Positions 1 to 8,939 of a stretch of 64,000 nt of DNA are shown piece after piece. The stretch's first letter is position 1, and the number at the start of each line of letters is the position of its first letter. Position numbers and translations under genes: made by a program. Source of the DNA: Hamadaea sp013361475 (GTDB taxonomy: Bacteria; Actinomycetota; Actinomycetes; Mycobacteriales; Micromonosporaceae); NCBI RefSeq assembly GCF_040654195.1, contig NZ_JBFAHM010000004.1, positions 536,062 to 600,061 of the forward strand, in the 5' to 3' direction. The notes beneath the pieces were generated by a model. The model was not told the origin of the DNA, searched no databases, and was given only the letters and a program-made list of their open reading frames with translations.

Positions 1-351
1 GTAGGCGAACGTGAATCGGCCGCCAACGTCGAGGTGAAATGTTTCGACGCCACCGCCAACCCTTACCTTGCGCTGGCTGCGTTGTTGAGCGCCGGCTTGG
101 ACGGGGTGTCCTCCACGTTGTCGCTGCCGGAACCGGTCGAGGTCGATCCGGCTTCGCTGGCATCGCCGCCGCCTCGGCTGCCCACTTCCCTGTCGGCTGC
201 GGCCGACGCGTTGGAGGGCGATCCCTTCTTCGCCTCCGCGCTGGGGGTTGAGCTGGTCGACACCGTTCTCGCTGTTCGGCGCGGTGAGGTTGCGGTGTTC
301 GACGGGGCGTCCGAAGAGGAAATCGTCGCCCGTACGCTCTGGCGCTACTGA
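1..351 (+). CDS. Glutamine synthetase family protein, C-terminal part (5' end outside window)
   Basis: The reading frame is open from base 1 and ends at TGA 349-351, so only the last 116 residues are seen. The fragment carries the C-terminal hallmark of class I glutamine synthetases, ANPYLALAALLSAGLDG (in-window residues 19-35), preceded by EVKCFDAT, which corresponds to the substrate-binding strand near the end of the catalytic barrel. These enzymes ligate ammonia or an amine to glutamate using ATP. The tail ends in LWRY. Actinomycetes carry several paralogues (GlnA types, gamma-glutamylpolyamine synthetases), and this fragment does not decide which one it is. The next gene is convergent, so the gene is the last of its transcription unit. 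Confidence 0.85.
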   Translation, partial: VGERESAANVEVKCFDATANPYLALAALLSAGLDGVSSTLSLPEPVEVDPASLASPPPRLPTSLSAAADALEGDPFFASALGVELVDTVLAVRRGEVAVFDGASEEEIVARTLWRY

Positions 352-370
352 AGTTTGCGGCCCGGTAGCT

Positions 371-970
371 TCACTTCATGATCGACTCCGTCATCTTGCG
401 CCAGCGTCCGAGTCCCACCAAGCAGTACACAGTGATCTGGCCGTTCTCCGCCGTCTCGGTCCGCATGTACATGTAGGTCATCGCCGGATCGAGACGCGCG
501 GACACCGTGAGGTTCTCGCGGCCGACAGCGCACTCCACCTCTGCCCTGCTGGCCACCACAGCCTCTTCGGCTGAGTCCTGCACCTGCGCGACGGCGTAGA
601 CCTGCAGGGCGTGCAGTTCAGTGCATGGCACGACCTGGAACTCGGTGACGGACAATATCCCGGGCATCTCCGGCAGACAATCACCTTGACGCAGCTCCGC
701 CGCTGATGTCCCCCGGTCGCTCACCCAGACCGCCGCCGCTCCGAGCGACAGCGTGATCGACGCCAGGCCAAGGAGAATTCCCATAATTGCGAGGAATTGA
801 CCACGCTGGGTTCGGCGCGCGATCTGGCGCAACGCCATACCGCCCATGATCAGAGCCGCGATCCCGCCCGGCGCGGCGCATGATGCGACGACGGCTGAAG
901 CGATCGCCAGCACATTCCAGCTTCGATCGGCGCGTTCCGGCGTGGCCGCCGGCAGTTCGGGATCGGTCAC
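371..970 (-). CDS. DUF4190 / septum-formation-domain membrane protein
   Basis: This 199-residue protein has two hydrophobic segments at about residues 20-48 and 58-83, in the spacing typical of DUF4190 (a two-helix hairpin with a Gly-rich turn and an ARRTQRG loop). The extracytoplasmic part, from residue 90, has C98, then VPCTELH (116-120) followed by a strand, and another Cys near residue 147 and one near 182. The Cys-x-x-x-His pattern is the hallmark of the actinobacterial septum formation domain (PF13845), whose biochemical role is poorly known. It starts with ATG and runs convergently toward the glutamine synthetase gene. The assignment is by motif reading only. Confidence 0.7.
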   Translation of the reverse strand: MTDPELPAATPERADRSWNVLAIASAVVASCAAPGGIAALIMGGMALRQIARRTQRGQFLAIMGILLGLASITLSLGAAAVWVSDRGTSAAELRQGDCLPEMPGILSVTEFQVVPCTELHALQVYAVAQVQDSAEEAVVASRAEVECAVGRENLTVSARLDPAMTYMYMRTETAENGQITVYCLVGLGRWRKMTESIMK

Positions 971-1067
971 GCGGGCACGCTACAGCTCGACATGATCAGC
1001 TGTCCGTCCGCGCGAGTAACGATCTTGTAGCTCTCCTTCGTTGCCTGGATCGGGGACGGACGGAATG

Positions 1068-1123
1068 CTTGATCATGGTCATTTCCAGGTCGCCATGACG
1101 ACGTGGAAATGACCATGATCAAG
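1068..1123. terminator. Strong intergenic hairpin with GATCATGG arms
   Basis: The arms 1068-1087 and 1104-1123 are perfect 20-base reverse complements, starting CTTGATCATGGTCATTTCCA. Inside them GTCG (1089-1092) and CGAC (1099-1102) extend the stem after one mismatch, leaving a 6-base loop. It lies between the end of the DUF2268 gene and the start of the DUF4190 gene, both on the minus strand. A transcription terminator or RNA-stabilising hairpin is the simplest reading. There is no long T tract. Similar GATCATG arms recur elsewhere in the window. Confidence 0.6.
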
Positions 1124-1132
1124 GAGTGCCGG

Positions 1133-1981
1133 TCACGAGCTGGCGCTGGCGAGGATCTCCGGGCCGGTCAGGCCGGTGCTCTGCGCCACCGTCAGGCCGC
1201 TCGCCTTCAGGTGTGCGTCCACGATGCGCAGGCCGACGGCGTACCCGGCCATGTCGGGGATGCCGACCGGCTCCGAGCCGAACCTGCGGGCCGTGGTGTC
1301 GCCCAGCACGTACGCCGCGGTCTTGTCGTATCCGGTGACGTCGAACGCGGCGACCGTCTTGTCGTAGGCATCGTCCAGGGAGGAGCCGGTGACCATCGTC
1401 GACCACGGTCCCATCGCGGACGGGCCGGCGAGTTCGCGTACGAACGCCTCGGCGAGTCCTTCGGAGACGACGTGCTCGCCGACCATCGGCACCCAGGGCA
1501 CGTTCTGGTACCGGATCTGGTGGTGCAACTCGTGCACCGCGCAGTACGCGATCCGCCCGATGACGTCGTCGGACGGCCAGCCGATGAGGTAGAGCCAACC
1601 CGGCGCGCCGCCCATGCCGTAGTAGCCGCCGGTGACCTTCATCAGGTGCTCGTCGTCCGGGTTGCCGAGCATGAACAGGACCTTGACCTCGTCCGGCTGC
1701 TTCCAGTCCCCCAGCGCTGCCGAAGCACGATCCAAGGTGGCGGCGATCTGCCCGACGACGTCCTCGTCGACGAGCCGGGTCAGCGCAGGGACGTAGCGCT
1801 GGTCGTCGGCGTCAACGCGGAAGCCACCACCCTGGTGGTGCAGATCGACCGGGTCGCCGGGCATCGGGACGTGCTCGTACATGGGCGCGATGAGGTCGCG
1901 CAGCGCGTCGGCGCGCTCGGCCACCGGACGGGCCAGGATCTCCAGCATCGCCCGCGGTGTATCCATAACCGTGATCTTCAT
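1133..1981 (-). CDS. DUF2268-type predicted zinc metallopeptidase
   Basis: The protein has 282 residues and begins at ATG 1981. The HELHH sequence at residues 150-154 is an HExxH zinc-protease motif. It is followed by EGLAEAF (about 174-180), where E174 could be the third metal ligand, an arrangement seen in DUF2268 proteins (YjaZ-like predicted Zn-dependent proteases). No signal peptide or membrane segment is visible, so a cytoplasmic location is expected. The substrate is unknown. It is divergent from the alpha/beta hydrolase gene, with 56 bases between them, so both promoters must lie in 1982-2037. Confidence 0.75.
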   Translation of the reverse strand: MKITVMDTPRAMLEILARPVAERADALRDLIAPMYEHVPMPGDPVDLHHQGGGFRVDADDQRYVPALTRLVDEDVVGQIAATLDRASAALGDWKQPDEVKVLFMLGNPDDEHLMKVTGGYYGMGGAPGWLYLIGWPSDDVIGRIAYCAVHELHHQIRYQNVPWVPMVGEHVVSEGLAEAFVRELAGPSAMGPWSTMVTGSSLDDAYDKTVAAFDVTGYDKTAAYVLGDTTARRFGSEPVGIPDMAGYAVGLRIVDAHLKASGLTVAQSTGLTGPEILASASS

Positions 1982-2037
1982 GGTTTCGACGGTAGGGACT
2001 CACGTCGCGTGAGGGTCAAGCGCGCACAATCGCAGTC

Positions 2038-2829
2038 ATGGGCAGGCGGAAGGTTATGCGGGCCGTGATCGTCGTGCTGTCCGTTACCGTGCTCCTCGTG
2101 GGTGCGCTCTACTTCGGCCAGCGCAAGCTGATCTACTTCCCCAGTCAGGAGACCGGCCCGGTGCCGGCCGACATGACGGAGGTCAGCTTCGGCACCGCCG
2201 ACGGTCTGACGCTTCGGGGCTGGCTCTCGACGCCGCAGGCGAGCCGAGGCACAGCGGTGCTGGTGGCCAACGGCAACGGCGGTAACCGGGCGGGACGAGT
2301 ACCGCTGGCTCGGGCGCTCACCGAGCGAGGGCTGACCGTGCTGCTGTTCGACTATCGTGGCTACGGCGGCAATCCCGGGAGCCCGACGGAATCCGGGCTC
2401 TTCCTCGACATCCGCGCGGCGTTCGACTTTCTGCGCGCCTCCTTCGACAGCCGCCGAATCGTGCTGTTCGGGGAGAGCCTTGGATCGGCGGTCGTGACCG
2501 ACTTGGCGACAGAGCAACCGGTGCGGGCCGTCGTCCTGCGTTCGCCGTTCACCGATCTCGCCTCCGTGGGTGCGGCGCACTACCCGTTCCTCCCCGTACG
2601 CCTTCTCCTGCGCGACCGGTTTCCCGTGCTGGACAAGGTTTCCAGCGTGCAGTCACCGATCACCGTGGTGTACGGAACCGCCGACGGCATAGTGCCGCCC
2701 GCGCAGAGCATCGCCGTCGCCGAGCGGGCCGGCGTCGCCCCGATCGCCGTGCCCGGGGCGGATCACAACGATGCGGTGCTGGCCGAGGGTCCGCTGCTGA
2801 TCGACGCGATCGACGCCGCCGCCGGGTGA
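2038..2829 (+). CDS. Membrane-anchored alpha/beta hydrolase (BEM46/ABHD13-like)
   Basis: The product is 263 residues with an N-terminal hydrophobic anchor (about 8-26) and then an alpha/beta hydrolase fold. The nucleophile elbow is GESLGS (145-150, Ser147). Other family landmarks are FDYRGYGG (104-111), an Asp at 216 in YGTADGIVP and a His at 243 in GADHND, giving a complete Ser-Asp-His triad. The layout (anchor, FDYRGYG, GESLG) matches bacterial BEM46-like hydrolases of unknown substrate. An ATG six codons downstream (2056), preceded by GGAAGG, is an alternative start. The stop codon lies inside a 39-base repeat. Confidence 0.8.
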   Translation: MGRRKVMRAVIVVLSVTVLLVGALYFGQRKLIYFPSQETGPVPADMTEVSFGTADGLTLRGWLSTPQASRGTAVLVANGNGGNRAGRVPLARALTERGLTVLLFDYRGYGGNPGSPTESGLFLDIRAAFDFLRASFDSRRIVLFGESLGSAVVTDLATEQPVRAVVLRSPFTDLASVGAAHYPFLPVRLLLRDRFPVLDKVSSVQSPITVVYGTADGIVPPAQSIAVAERAGVAPIAVPGADHNDAVLAEGPLLIDAIDAAAG

Positions 2830-2933
2830 GCCGCGCGAGCTCGAGCAGAGGCCGACGCGGCCGGGTGAGCCGCGCGGGTCGAGTGGAGCCCGACGCCGCC
2901 GGGGTGCCGCGCGGGTCGGGCAGAGGGCCGAGG
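2821..2933. repeat. Three tandem copies of a ~39-base GC-rich unit
   Basis: Units start at 2821, 2860 and 2898, each beginning GCCGGG followed by a shared GCCGCGCG core, and diverge slightly; the third lacks three bases near its start. The first unit contains the stop codon of the hydrolase gene. This is probably a slippage-generated array. No function can be read from it. Confidence 0.6.
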
Positions 2934-2946
2934 GTCAGGCGGAGCC

Positions 2947-3016
2947 GGGTGATCTCCGGAAGCTCACGCACGTCACCGCACCATGATCACGTTACGTGGC
3001 GCTCCGGAGATCACCC
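2947..3016. terminator. Bidirectional terminator-like hairpin between convergent genes
   Basis: The arms GGGTGATCTCCGGA (2947-2960) and TCCGGAGATCACCC (3003-3016) pair perfectly over 14 bases. The 42-base loop contains a second small hairpin with CACGT/ACGTG arms and a CATGATCA core. It separates the hydrolase gene from the end of the mannosidase operon, so a shared terminator is likely. Confidence 0.6.
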
Positions 3017-3029
3017 AGCCCGGATGACG

Positions 3030-5795
3030 TCAGCGAGCGAGCTGGACGGTCGCGATCTCGAATCCGCGCAGATCCAGCGACACCGAACCGTCCGGCGAGA
3101 CGGCGAGCGAGCCGAGCCGACGCCCGCGGAGGTCGGCCAGCCAGGCCGACCGCAGTCCGGGCACGGACACGACCGCGGTCGACGGAGCAGGCTGCAGACA
3201 GACGACCCGCAATTCCAGACAACCCGGACGGGAGCGCAGCGATGTCATCGTGACGCCGTCGCCGGACACCGACAACCCGGAGGAAGATGCGGGCAGCGGA
3301 GCCGACGGCGCGGCGGCGCCGGGGAACGCGAGCAGCGAATGCCGGTAGACCTCCGCCGCCAAGGCCACTCCCGCCCGATCCCACGAGGCGCGGATCGGCA
3401 TGACGGCCAGGTCGAAGGTGATCGGCCCGTGGCACTGGGCCTGCGGAGCCGGCAACTGCGGCCCGGCGGGCTCGTCGCGTAGCGCGTGGATGTTGCGCGA
3501 GAGCATGCCGATGGAGCGCAGCAGCGTGATCGCGAGATGCCCGTCGACCACCTCGTACTCGGTGGGCTGGGTGAGAAGCACGGCAGTCTCGCCCGCGACG
3601 ACGAAGCCCGACGCCGGGAAAGTCGGCAGCGGGAACTCGCCGGGAGAGCCGTCCGGCGGGACCGTGGCGGGACGGGTCACGACCGCGAACTGGCCCTCGG
3701 CGTGGGACTCCACGGCGGACGCAGGTAGGTGCAGCCGCACCCGGTGATCGGAGCAGGGGTTGTCGAAGCTGATCGTCAGGCGTACGAACGGTTCACCGAC
3801 GCGCAGCTCGACACGGGTCACCACGGTCACCGGGACCAGCGTCGAGGACCGGGCCGGGGCCGGTGGCGCGGCGGCGACCACGGTCGGGCTGACCGGCGTG
3901 GCCACCGAGGCGGCCACCGGCCACTCGTAGACCCGCGAGACCTCCACGATGCCGAGCAACGGCCCGGCCGCCACAACCGACGACGATGTGGAGGTCGGCT
4001 CGGAGACCAGCAGATCGGCGGCGGGTGCGGCGTAGTTGTAGCTGTCCCCCACGTCCCCGCCGTCGACGATCAGCCCGAGGTCGGCCACGTCGAACCGCAG
4101 CAGACCGTTGTCGAGAACGGAGCCGTCGACGGTCACCGGCGAGGAATGCGCGGCGGCGGAAATGGCGGGCCGGACCGACACGTGGCCCAGCGCGGGAACG
4201 GTGACCGCGGCGGCGACGACCGAACGCGGGGCGGCCACGATCCGCATCTGGACCGAGGTGTGGTCGGCGAGCGCGGCCCACACGGCTTCCAGGCTGAACG
4301 TCGGGTCGCCGTGCCGGGCCACGTGGAAGGTCAGCTCGTCGCCCTCCAGCTCCCACTTGGTGATCTCCTGCCCGTACAGCTCGATGCCGTGGATGCGCCG
4401 CAGTCCCTTGGCGATCTCGGCCAGGCCGTCGAGCCGGTCGTCGGCGAGCACGGAGGGGCCGGAGGAGAGGACCTGGGTCGAAACCGGCACACCGTCGCCG
4501 GTCACGAGGCCGGCCGACGTGTCGAGGTCCAACTCGACCAGCGAGGTCCGCTCGAACGGCGACGGGTTCCAGACGGCGTACCCGTCGTTGGGCACGGCCG
4601 CGGTCAGGCTCGCGCCGGCGAGGTCGACGACCGCGCGGGCCAGCTGGTCCGCCTCGGCCAGCCGCGCGGCCACCTGCACCGCGGTCTCGTCACAGCCGCA
4701 GCCGGTCACCGAGTCGTGGCACGACGCGTCGATCAGCCGGCTCCACGCCATGTCCAGGAAGCCCTCCACCGGCGGGCTGGTGTGCCACAAGGCCGCGAGT
4801 GGTTCGGCGTGCCGCTCGACCGCCCGCTCCGCGCGTCCCATCGCCCGCTTCAGAGGGGTACGCACAGAGATGACCCCGGGCAGGATGTTCGCGCGGGCGT
4901 GCGACCGCAGTTCGCCGGTGATCCGGGGCAACCCTTCGAACCGGGTGGACTGCGTGGCGAAGTATTCGGCGAGCGTACCGAGGCGCAGGTCGAGCCCGGT
5001 CTCCGCGGACGCGCGGGCGAGCAGGTCGGCGACGTCGGCCGCCGGGGCGGCGTGGTCGGTGCCGTACATGCCGAGCATCGGGCCGCCGGCGCCGGGCCGG
5101 GTCGCTCGATCCGGCGAGGACTCGGAGCCGGGAGGACGGCGCGGGCCGGCCAAATCGTTGGCGGGGTACCAGGCGCTCAGGTACGCCGCGAGTTCGACCG
5201 CGCGGGCGGCCACCAGCGGCGGCGACGCGGTCAGCGACGCCGCGTTGCCGTAGCCGCCCGGCAGGTATTCGGTGCGGATGACGGTGCCGTCGGGGGCTTC
5301 CCAGCCGAAGGCGTGCTGGTCCAGCGACCCCGGTACGCCCCGGAACACGCACGCGTGGGCGAGCCCGGCACCGGTCAGGATCTGCGGCATCTGCGCGATG
5401 TGGCCGAACATGTCGGGCAGGTAGCCGACCGGCAGGGCTGCGCCGAGTTCTTCGGCCCGGCGCAGTCCGCGTTCGAGGTTGCGGATGATGTTCTCGCCCG
5501 AGCACAGGAACTCGTCGAGCAGGATCTGCCACGGCCCCACCGACAGCTGCCCGTTGGCGACCAGGTCGCGTACCTGGTCGCGGCGGTCAGGGCGGACTTC
5601 GAGGTAGTCGTCGACCGCCGCCATCTGCCCGTCGAGGGTGAACCGCTGCCGCGGGTCGGCGGCCATCCGGTCGAAGACATCGTCGAGCAGGGCCACCAGG
5701 CGCAGCCGGAACCGCTGGAACGGCTCGTACCACTCGCGGTCCCAGTGGGTGTGCGGGACGACGATGATCTCCGTCGGCGTACGAGTCGGCGTCAT
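3030..5795 (-). CDS. Alpha-mannosidase, glycoside hydrolase family 38
   Basis: The product has 921 residues. The N-terminal half has GH38 landmarks: PHTHWDREWY (14-23; His and Asp zinc ligands) and YLPDMFGH (125-132), where Asp128 corresponds to the catalytic nucleophile. FRGVPG and EAPDG follow, as in bacterial family members. The C-terminal half is the beta-rich GH38C region. The enzyme should hydrolyse alpha-mannosides and appears cytoplasmic (no signal peptide), acting on oligosaccharides brought in by the neighbouring ABC transporter. ATG 5795 overlaps the stop of the upstream oxidoreductase gene as ATGA; an open frame upstream of this ATG lies inside that gene and is not family sequence. 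It is the last gene of the operon. Confidence 0.92.
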   Translation of the reverse strand: MTPTRTPTEIIVVPHTHWDREWYEPFQRFRLRLVALLDDVFDRMAADPRQRFTLDGQMAAVDDYLEVRPDRRDQVRDLVANGQLSVGPWQILLDEFLCSGENIIRNLERGLRRAEELGAALPVGYLPDMFGHIAQMPQILTGAGLAHACVFRGVPGSLDQHAFGWEAPDGTVIRTEYLPGGYGNAASLTASPPLVAARAVELAAYLSAWYPANDLAGPRRPPGSESSPDRATRPGAGGPMLGMYGTDHAAPAADVADLLARASAETGLDLRLGTLAEYFATQSTRFEGLPRITGELRSHARANILPGVISVRTPLKRAMGRAERAVERHAEPLAALWHTSPPVEGFLDMAWSRLIDASCHDSVTGCGCDETAVQVAARLAEADQLARAVVDLAGASLTAAVPNDGYAVWNPSPFERTSLVELDLDTSAGLVTGDGVPVSTQVLSSGPSVLADDRLDGLAEIAKGLRRIHGIELYGQEITKWELEGDELTFHVARHGDPTFSLEAVWAALADHTSVQMRIVAAPRSVVAAAVTVPALGHVSVRPAISAAAHSSPVTVDGSVLDNGLLRFDVADLGLIVDGGDVGDSYNYAAPAADLLVSEPTSTSSSVVAAGPLLGIVEVSRVYEWPVAASVATPVSPTVVAAAPPAPARSSTLVPVTVVTRVELRVGEPFVRLTISFDNPCSDHRVRLHLPASAVESHAEGQFAVVTRPATVPPDGSPGEFPLPTFPASGFVVAGETAVLLTQPTEYEVVDGHLAITLLRSIGMLSRNIHALRDEPAGPQLPAPQAQCHGPITFDLAVMPIRASWDRAGVALAAEVYRHSLLAFPGAAAPSAPLPASSSGLSVSGDGVTMTSLRSRPGCLELRVVCLQPAPSTAVVSVPGLRSAWLADLRGRRLGSLAVSPDGSVSLDLRGFEIATVQLAR

Positions 5796-6856
5796 GCGGC
5801 TATGGCCTCTCCGGAGACGGCGTGCTGGGACGCGCGGACGATGCGCTGGCTGGTGACCAGGTCGGACAGGCCGCCGGCGACGCCCGTGCGGACGGATTCT
5901 CCGGTGGTGACCAGCGAGTGGAAGGCGACCAGTTCCCGTTCGAACGCCTCGTCGACGCTGGTGAAGACCGACCGGAGCGGCCCGTCCACGATGGTCAACC
6001 GAGTCGGCGCGTTCATCAGGTACGGCGACGGGAAGACCAGTTCGAGCGAGCCGCGCTCGTGGTGGATCGTCACCGTCTCCCGGTACGCCGGATAGTCCGG
6101 CAGGTAGTGCCAGTGCAGCGTGTAGCGCCCGCCGTCGGGCAGGTCCCCGGTGACTTCGACGGACGGCTCGGGCACGCCCTTGCGCGGCCACGTGGTCGCA
6201 TGATCGATCGTGGCGGGCGCCCCGGTGAACAGCCGCAGCAGGGACAGGTCGTGGCTGAGGCTGTTGACCAGGATGCGGTAGAGGCGCTGCGCGCCCGGAT
6301 CGTCGCCGACGGCGGCGCGTACGAGGTCGTCGTCGCGGGCGCGCAGGGAAGCCAGCGCCGCGGCGGGAACATCGGAGAAGGATGGCAGGTGGGCGAAGGC
6401 GAGCTGCGACTCGCCGCTCGGATGCAGGACGGTGACGTCGACGTGGTGCACGGCCGACGGGCCGCCGATCCGGTCCAGCTCTTCCAGGGCCCGTTCGACG
6501 GCCGGGTCGTACTGCTTCATGTAGCCGACCATCAGCCGATCCGTCTCGGGAAGTTCGGCGATCTCGGCCCGGGTGAGCGCCAGCGGCTTCTCGCAGAACA
6601 CCGGCAGCCCGGCGGCCAGCGCCTGACCGGCCAAGGCCCCGTGTGATCCCGACGTGAGCAGCAGGATCGCGTCGAAGCCACCGGCGGCGATCATGTCCGC
6701 CGCGTCGGCGTACCGGGCGACGTCGAACTCGGCCAGCGCCGACGGCGACAGGTCGCTGACGGCGACGACGGAGAACAGGTCGGACCGGCGGGCCAGCATC
6801 GGCAGGTGCGCCGTGCGGGCGATCGTGCCCAGCCCGGCTATCGCCACGCGGATCAT
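5792..6856 (-). CDS. Gfo/Idh/MocA family NAD(P)-dependent oxidoreductase
   Basis: The 354-residue protein starts MIRVAIAGLGTIARTAH, a Rossmann nucleotide-binding loop (GxGxxA at 8-13). The family signature EKP is at 89-91 (FCEKPLA). The C-terminal half matches the substrate-binding alpha/beta domain (MVGYMKQYDPA). Such enzymes oxidise, reduce or epimerise sugars or cyclitols. ATG 6856 overlaps the upstream isomerase stop as ATGA; an ATG at 6868 would add four residues. The context suggests it processes a mannose-derived or other sugar released in this pathway, but the substrate cannot be read from sequence. Confidence 0.88.
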   Translation of the reverse strand: MIRVAIAGLGTIARTAHLPMLARRSDLFSVVAVSDLSPSALAEFDVARYADAADMIAAGGFDAILLLTSGSHGALAGQALAAGLPVFCEKPLALTRAEIAELPETDRLMVGYMKQYDPAVERALEELDRIGGPSAVHHVDVTVLHPSGESQLAFAHLPSFSDVPAAALASLRARDDDLVRAAVGDDPGAQRLYRILVNSLSHDLSLLRLFTGAPATIDHATTWPRKGVPEPSVEVTGDLPDGGRYTLHWHYLPDYPAYRETVTIHHERGSLELVFPSPYLMNAPTRLTIVDGPLRSVFTSVDEAFERELVAFHSLVTTGESVRTGVAGGLSDLVTSQRIVRASQHAVSGEAIAA

Positions 6857-7749
6857 TTCAGCCCCCATTCGGCAAGCTTGGCGCGGTTGGCGCGCTGGTC
6901 GGCGAGGATCCGGCCGAGGTCCTGGCCGGTGCCGGGCGCGTCCTGCTCCACGACGAGCCAGCCGGTGTAGCCGATCTCGGTCAGTTCGCTCAGCACGGCA
7001 GGCAGGTCGACGTCGCCTTGGCCGATCGGTGGGAAGCCGCCGGCGCGAACCATCGCCGACAGGTCCGCCCCCTCATCGCGTACACGATGATGGACGAGAC
7101 GGTCCGCGTCTTTGACGTGGACCTGTTTGATGCGCGGACCCCAGCGTCGCACCGCCGCGACCGCGTCGCCGCCCGCGAGCGCCAGGTGCCCGGTGTCCAG
7201 GCAGATCGAGATGTCGGTGAGCGCGAGCAGCCGGTCGGCCTCTTCGCCGGTCTCGATGTCCGTGCCCAGGTGGTAGTGGAAGACCGGCTCGAGGCCGCGC
7301 GCCCGGCACCGGTCCGCGGCCTGCTGGACCCGGTCCGCGAACCCGGCCCAGGCCGCCTCGGGCAAGGCTGCTTCGGGATCGACGGGTACGCCGGGAGCAG
7401 CGAATCGGCGCGGATCGGCGGGGCAGGCGAGGGTGGGCCGGGGAGCGAACCGGTCGTCGTCGACCGGCGCGGCGGCGAACACGTCCAGCGCCGTGTCGAG
7501 GTTGGGCAGGTCGGCCGCAAAACCGTCCGGGTCGCCGTAGCGCAGGTCGACCCAGCCGCCGGCCAGATGCATGCCGTGCCGGGCGAGCCGGTCGGCCAGC
7601 TCCGCACCGGTGCCGAGATAGCCGATCGGGCCGGAGTCGATCCCGGTGTAGCCGGCCGCAGCCAGTTCGGCGAGCATCGTGTCCGGGTCGATGATCGGCG
7701 TGTCGAGCGAATAGACGCCGAAGTTGCAGGGGGCGTTGGCGATTCTCAC
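6853..7749 (-). CDS. Sugar phosphate isomerase/epimerase (xylose-isomerase-like TIM barrel)
   Basis: This 298-residue protein belongs to the AP-endonuclease-2/IolE-like TIM-barrel superfamily. Family metal-binding strands are visible: FHYHLG (158-162), CLDTGH (183-188), QVHVKD (209-214) and VVEQD near the C terminus. Members include inosose dehydratases, hydroxypyruvate isomerases and sugar epimerases, and this protein cannot be placed among them. GTG 7749 overlaps the stop of the PHP gene as GTGA; another GTG lies two codons upstream. It is in the middle of the operon, beside a Gfo/Idh/MocA gene, a pairing common in sugar and inositol catabolism. Confidence 0.85.
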   Translation of the reverse strand: MRIANAPCNFGVYSLDTPIIDPDTMLAELAAAGYTGIDSGPIGYLGTGAELADRLARHGMHLAGGWVDLRYGDPDGFAADLPNLDTALDVFAAAPVDDDRFAPRPTLACPADPRRFAAPGVPVDPEAALPEAAWAGFADRVQQAADRCRARGLEPVFHYHLGTDIETGEEADRLLALTDISICLDTGHLALAGGDAVAAVRRWGPRIKQVHVKDADRLVHHRVRDEGADLSAMVRAGGFPPIGQGDVDLPAVLSELTEIGYTGWLVVEQDAPGTGQDLGRILADQRANRAKLAEWGLK

Positions 7750-8939
7750 CTGCACAGCGCGACCACCTCCGTCGTTGCGGTTTCCAGCAGGTGCAGGCCG
7801 TCCCCGGCCGGGATCGTCACCCGGTCGCCCCGGATGACGATCCGGGAGCCGTCCGGCCGGATCAGGACCGTGCCGTCGGCGTCCAGGGCGAGCAGTTCGT
7901 CGCCGAACCGGACCAGCAGGGCTTCGGCGGGTCCGGCGTTGATCGCGACCCGGCCCGCCTTCAGCCCGCCGAGCACGTCGCCGTCGTCGGCGAGGACCCA
8001 GGTTGTGGGGTTGCCGGGCAGCCCGTCGTTGCCCGGCCGGTGAAAGTCGCTGCCGCCGACCGGGATGACGTCGGGCCGCCAGGCGTCCGCCCAGGCCAAT
8101 GGCGCGCCCCAGGTCCGGTCGAACCAGCCGGAGTGCCAGATCTCGGCGTGCCGGGGCCGGTCGGTGACCGGCTGCCGCCAGGCGCAGTCGCCGCCGAGCG
8201 GATGGTTGATCGACAGGATGCCGCCGTCGCGGTCGACCGCCGCCACCCATTCGTCGACCGGGCGCCGGAAGTCGACCCAGCCGATGGGTCCCCACGCGTT
8301 GGCGTGGCCCCGGTCGGTGGTGACCTCCTGTCCCGGAATCAGGTCGATCCCGTAGTGCCTGCCTGCGGCGGCCAGCTCCGGGTGGTGGCTGACCGTGTTG
8401 TGGTCGGTGACGGCGAGGAAGTCCAGTCCCCGTTCGACGGCCAGCGCGGCCAGCTCCGGCACGGTCAAGATCCCGTCACTGTGGACGGTGTGCGAGTGCA
8501 GGTCGCCCGCCAGCCACTTCTTTCCCTCCACGGCCGGGAGTTCTCGTCGCGGGCCTCGTGCTGTGACCGGCGGCGGTTCGCTGGCCGGTGGTTCTTGCGC
8601 TGTCTTGTCGGACGTCGTCGCGGTGACGGTGAAGTCGAGCCCCGTCGGCGGTACGCGATGCAACCGCAGCAGCACCTGCCACACCCCCGGTTCCAGGGCT
8701 CCCGGCAGGTAGCCGGGCGTGGCCCAGCCGGGCGTGATCGTGTAGCGATCCCTCGCCCCGCCGGACCAGCCGCGGAATCCGTCGGGTCCTTCGCATCCGA
8801 GATCGAGCACGCCCTGGGTCCGGTCGTACGCCAGCTCGACGGTGAGCGCGGCGGTGCCGGGCGGAACGTCGACCGGGATCGAGCGCATGATCTGCTCGGC
8901 CTGGTCCTCCATCGTCCAGCGGCCCCGCTGCACGGTCAT
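7746..8939 (-). CDS. CehA/McbA-type PHP-domain metallohydrolase
   Basis: The 397-residue protein has a beta-rich N-terminal region (about 1-110), a proline-rich linker (115-138) and a PHP domain. The PHP motifs are LHSHTVHSDG (147-156), TDHN (178-181), a GQEVT strand and a GSDFH motif near residue 290; together these form a multi-metal site. The architecture matches CehA/McbA family hydrolases, which cleave phosphate or carbamate esters. There is no signal peptide. It overlaps both neighbours by four bases (ATGA and GTGA). In a sugar uptake operon it may remove a phosphate or ester group from the imported compound; that role is inferred. Confidence 0.78.
   Translation of the reverse strand: MTVQRGRWTMEDQAEQIMRSIPVDVPPGTAALTVELAYDRTQGVLDLGCEGPDGFRGWSGGARDRYTITPGWATPGYLPGALEPGVWQVLLRLHRVPPTGLDFTVTATTSDKTAQEPPASEPPPVTARGPRRELPAVEGKKWLAGDLHSHTVHSDGILTVPELAALAVERGLDFLAVTDHNTVSHHPELAAAGRHYGIDLIPGQEVTTDRGHANAWGPIGWVDFRRPVDEWVAAVDRDGGILSINHPLGGDCAWRQPVTDRPRHAEIWHSGWFDRTWGAPLAWADAWRPDVIPVGGSDFHRPGNDGLPGNPTTWVLADDGDVLGGLKAGRVAINAGPAEALLVRFGDELLALDADGTVLIRPDGSRIVIRGDRVTIPAGDGLHLLETATTEVVALCR

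Noticed and set aside
3729..6095. 788-residue plus-strand ORF opposite the mannosidase gene
   Set aside because: It is antisense to a clear GH38 gene, has Arg/Gly/Val-biased composition and no domain; high-GC shadow.
3030..6191. 1053-residue version of the mannosidase
   Set aside because: The first 132 residues are in another gene's region and Arg-rich; the ATG at 5795 is coupled to the upstream stop.
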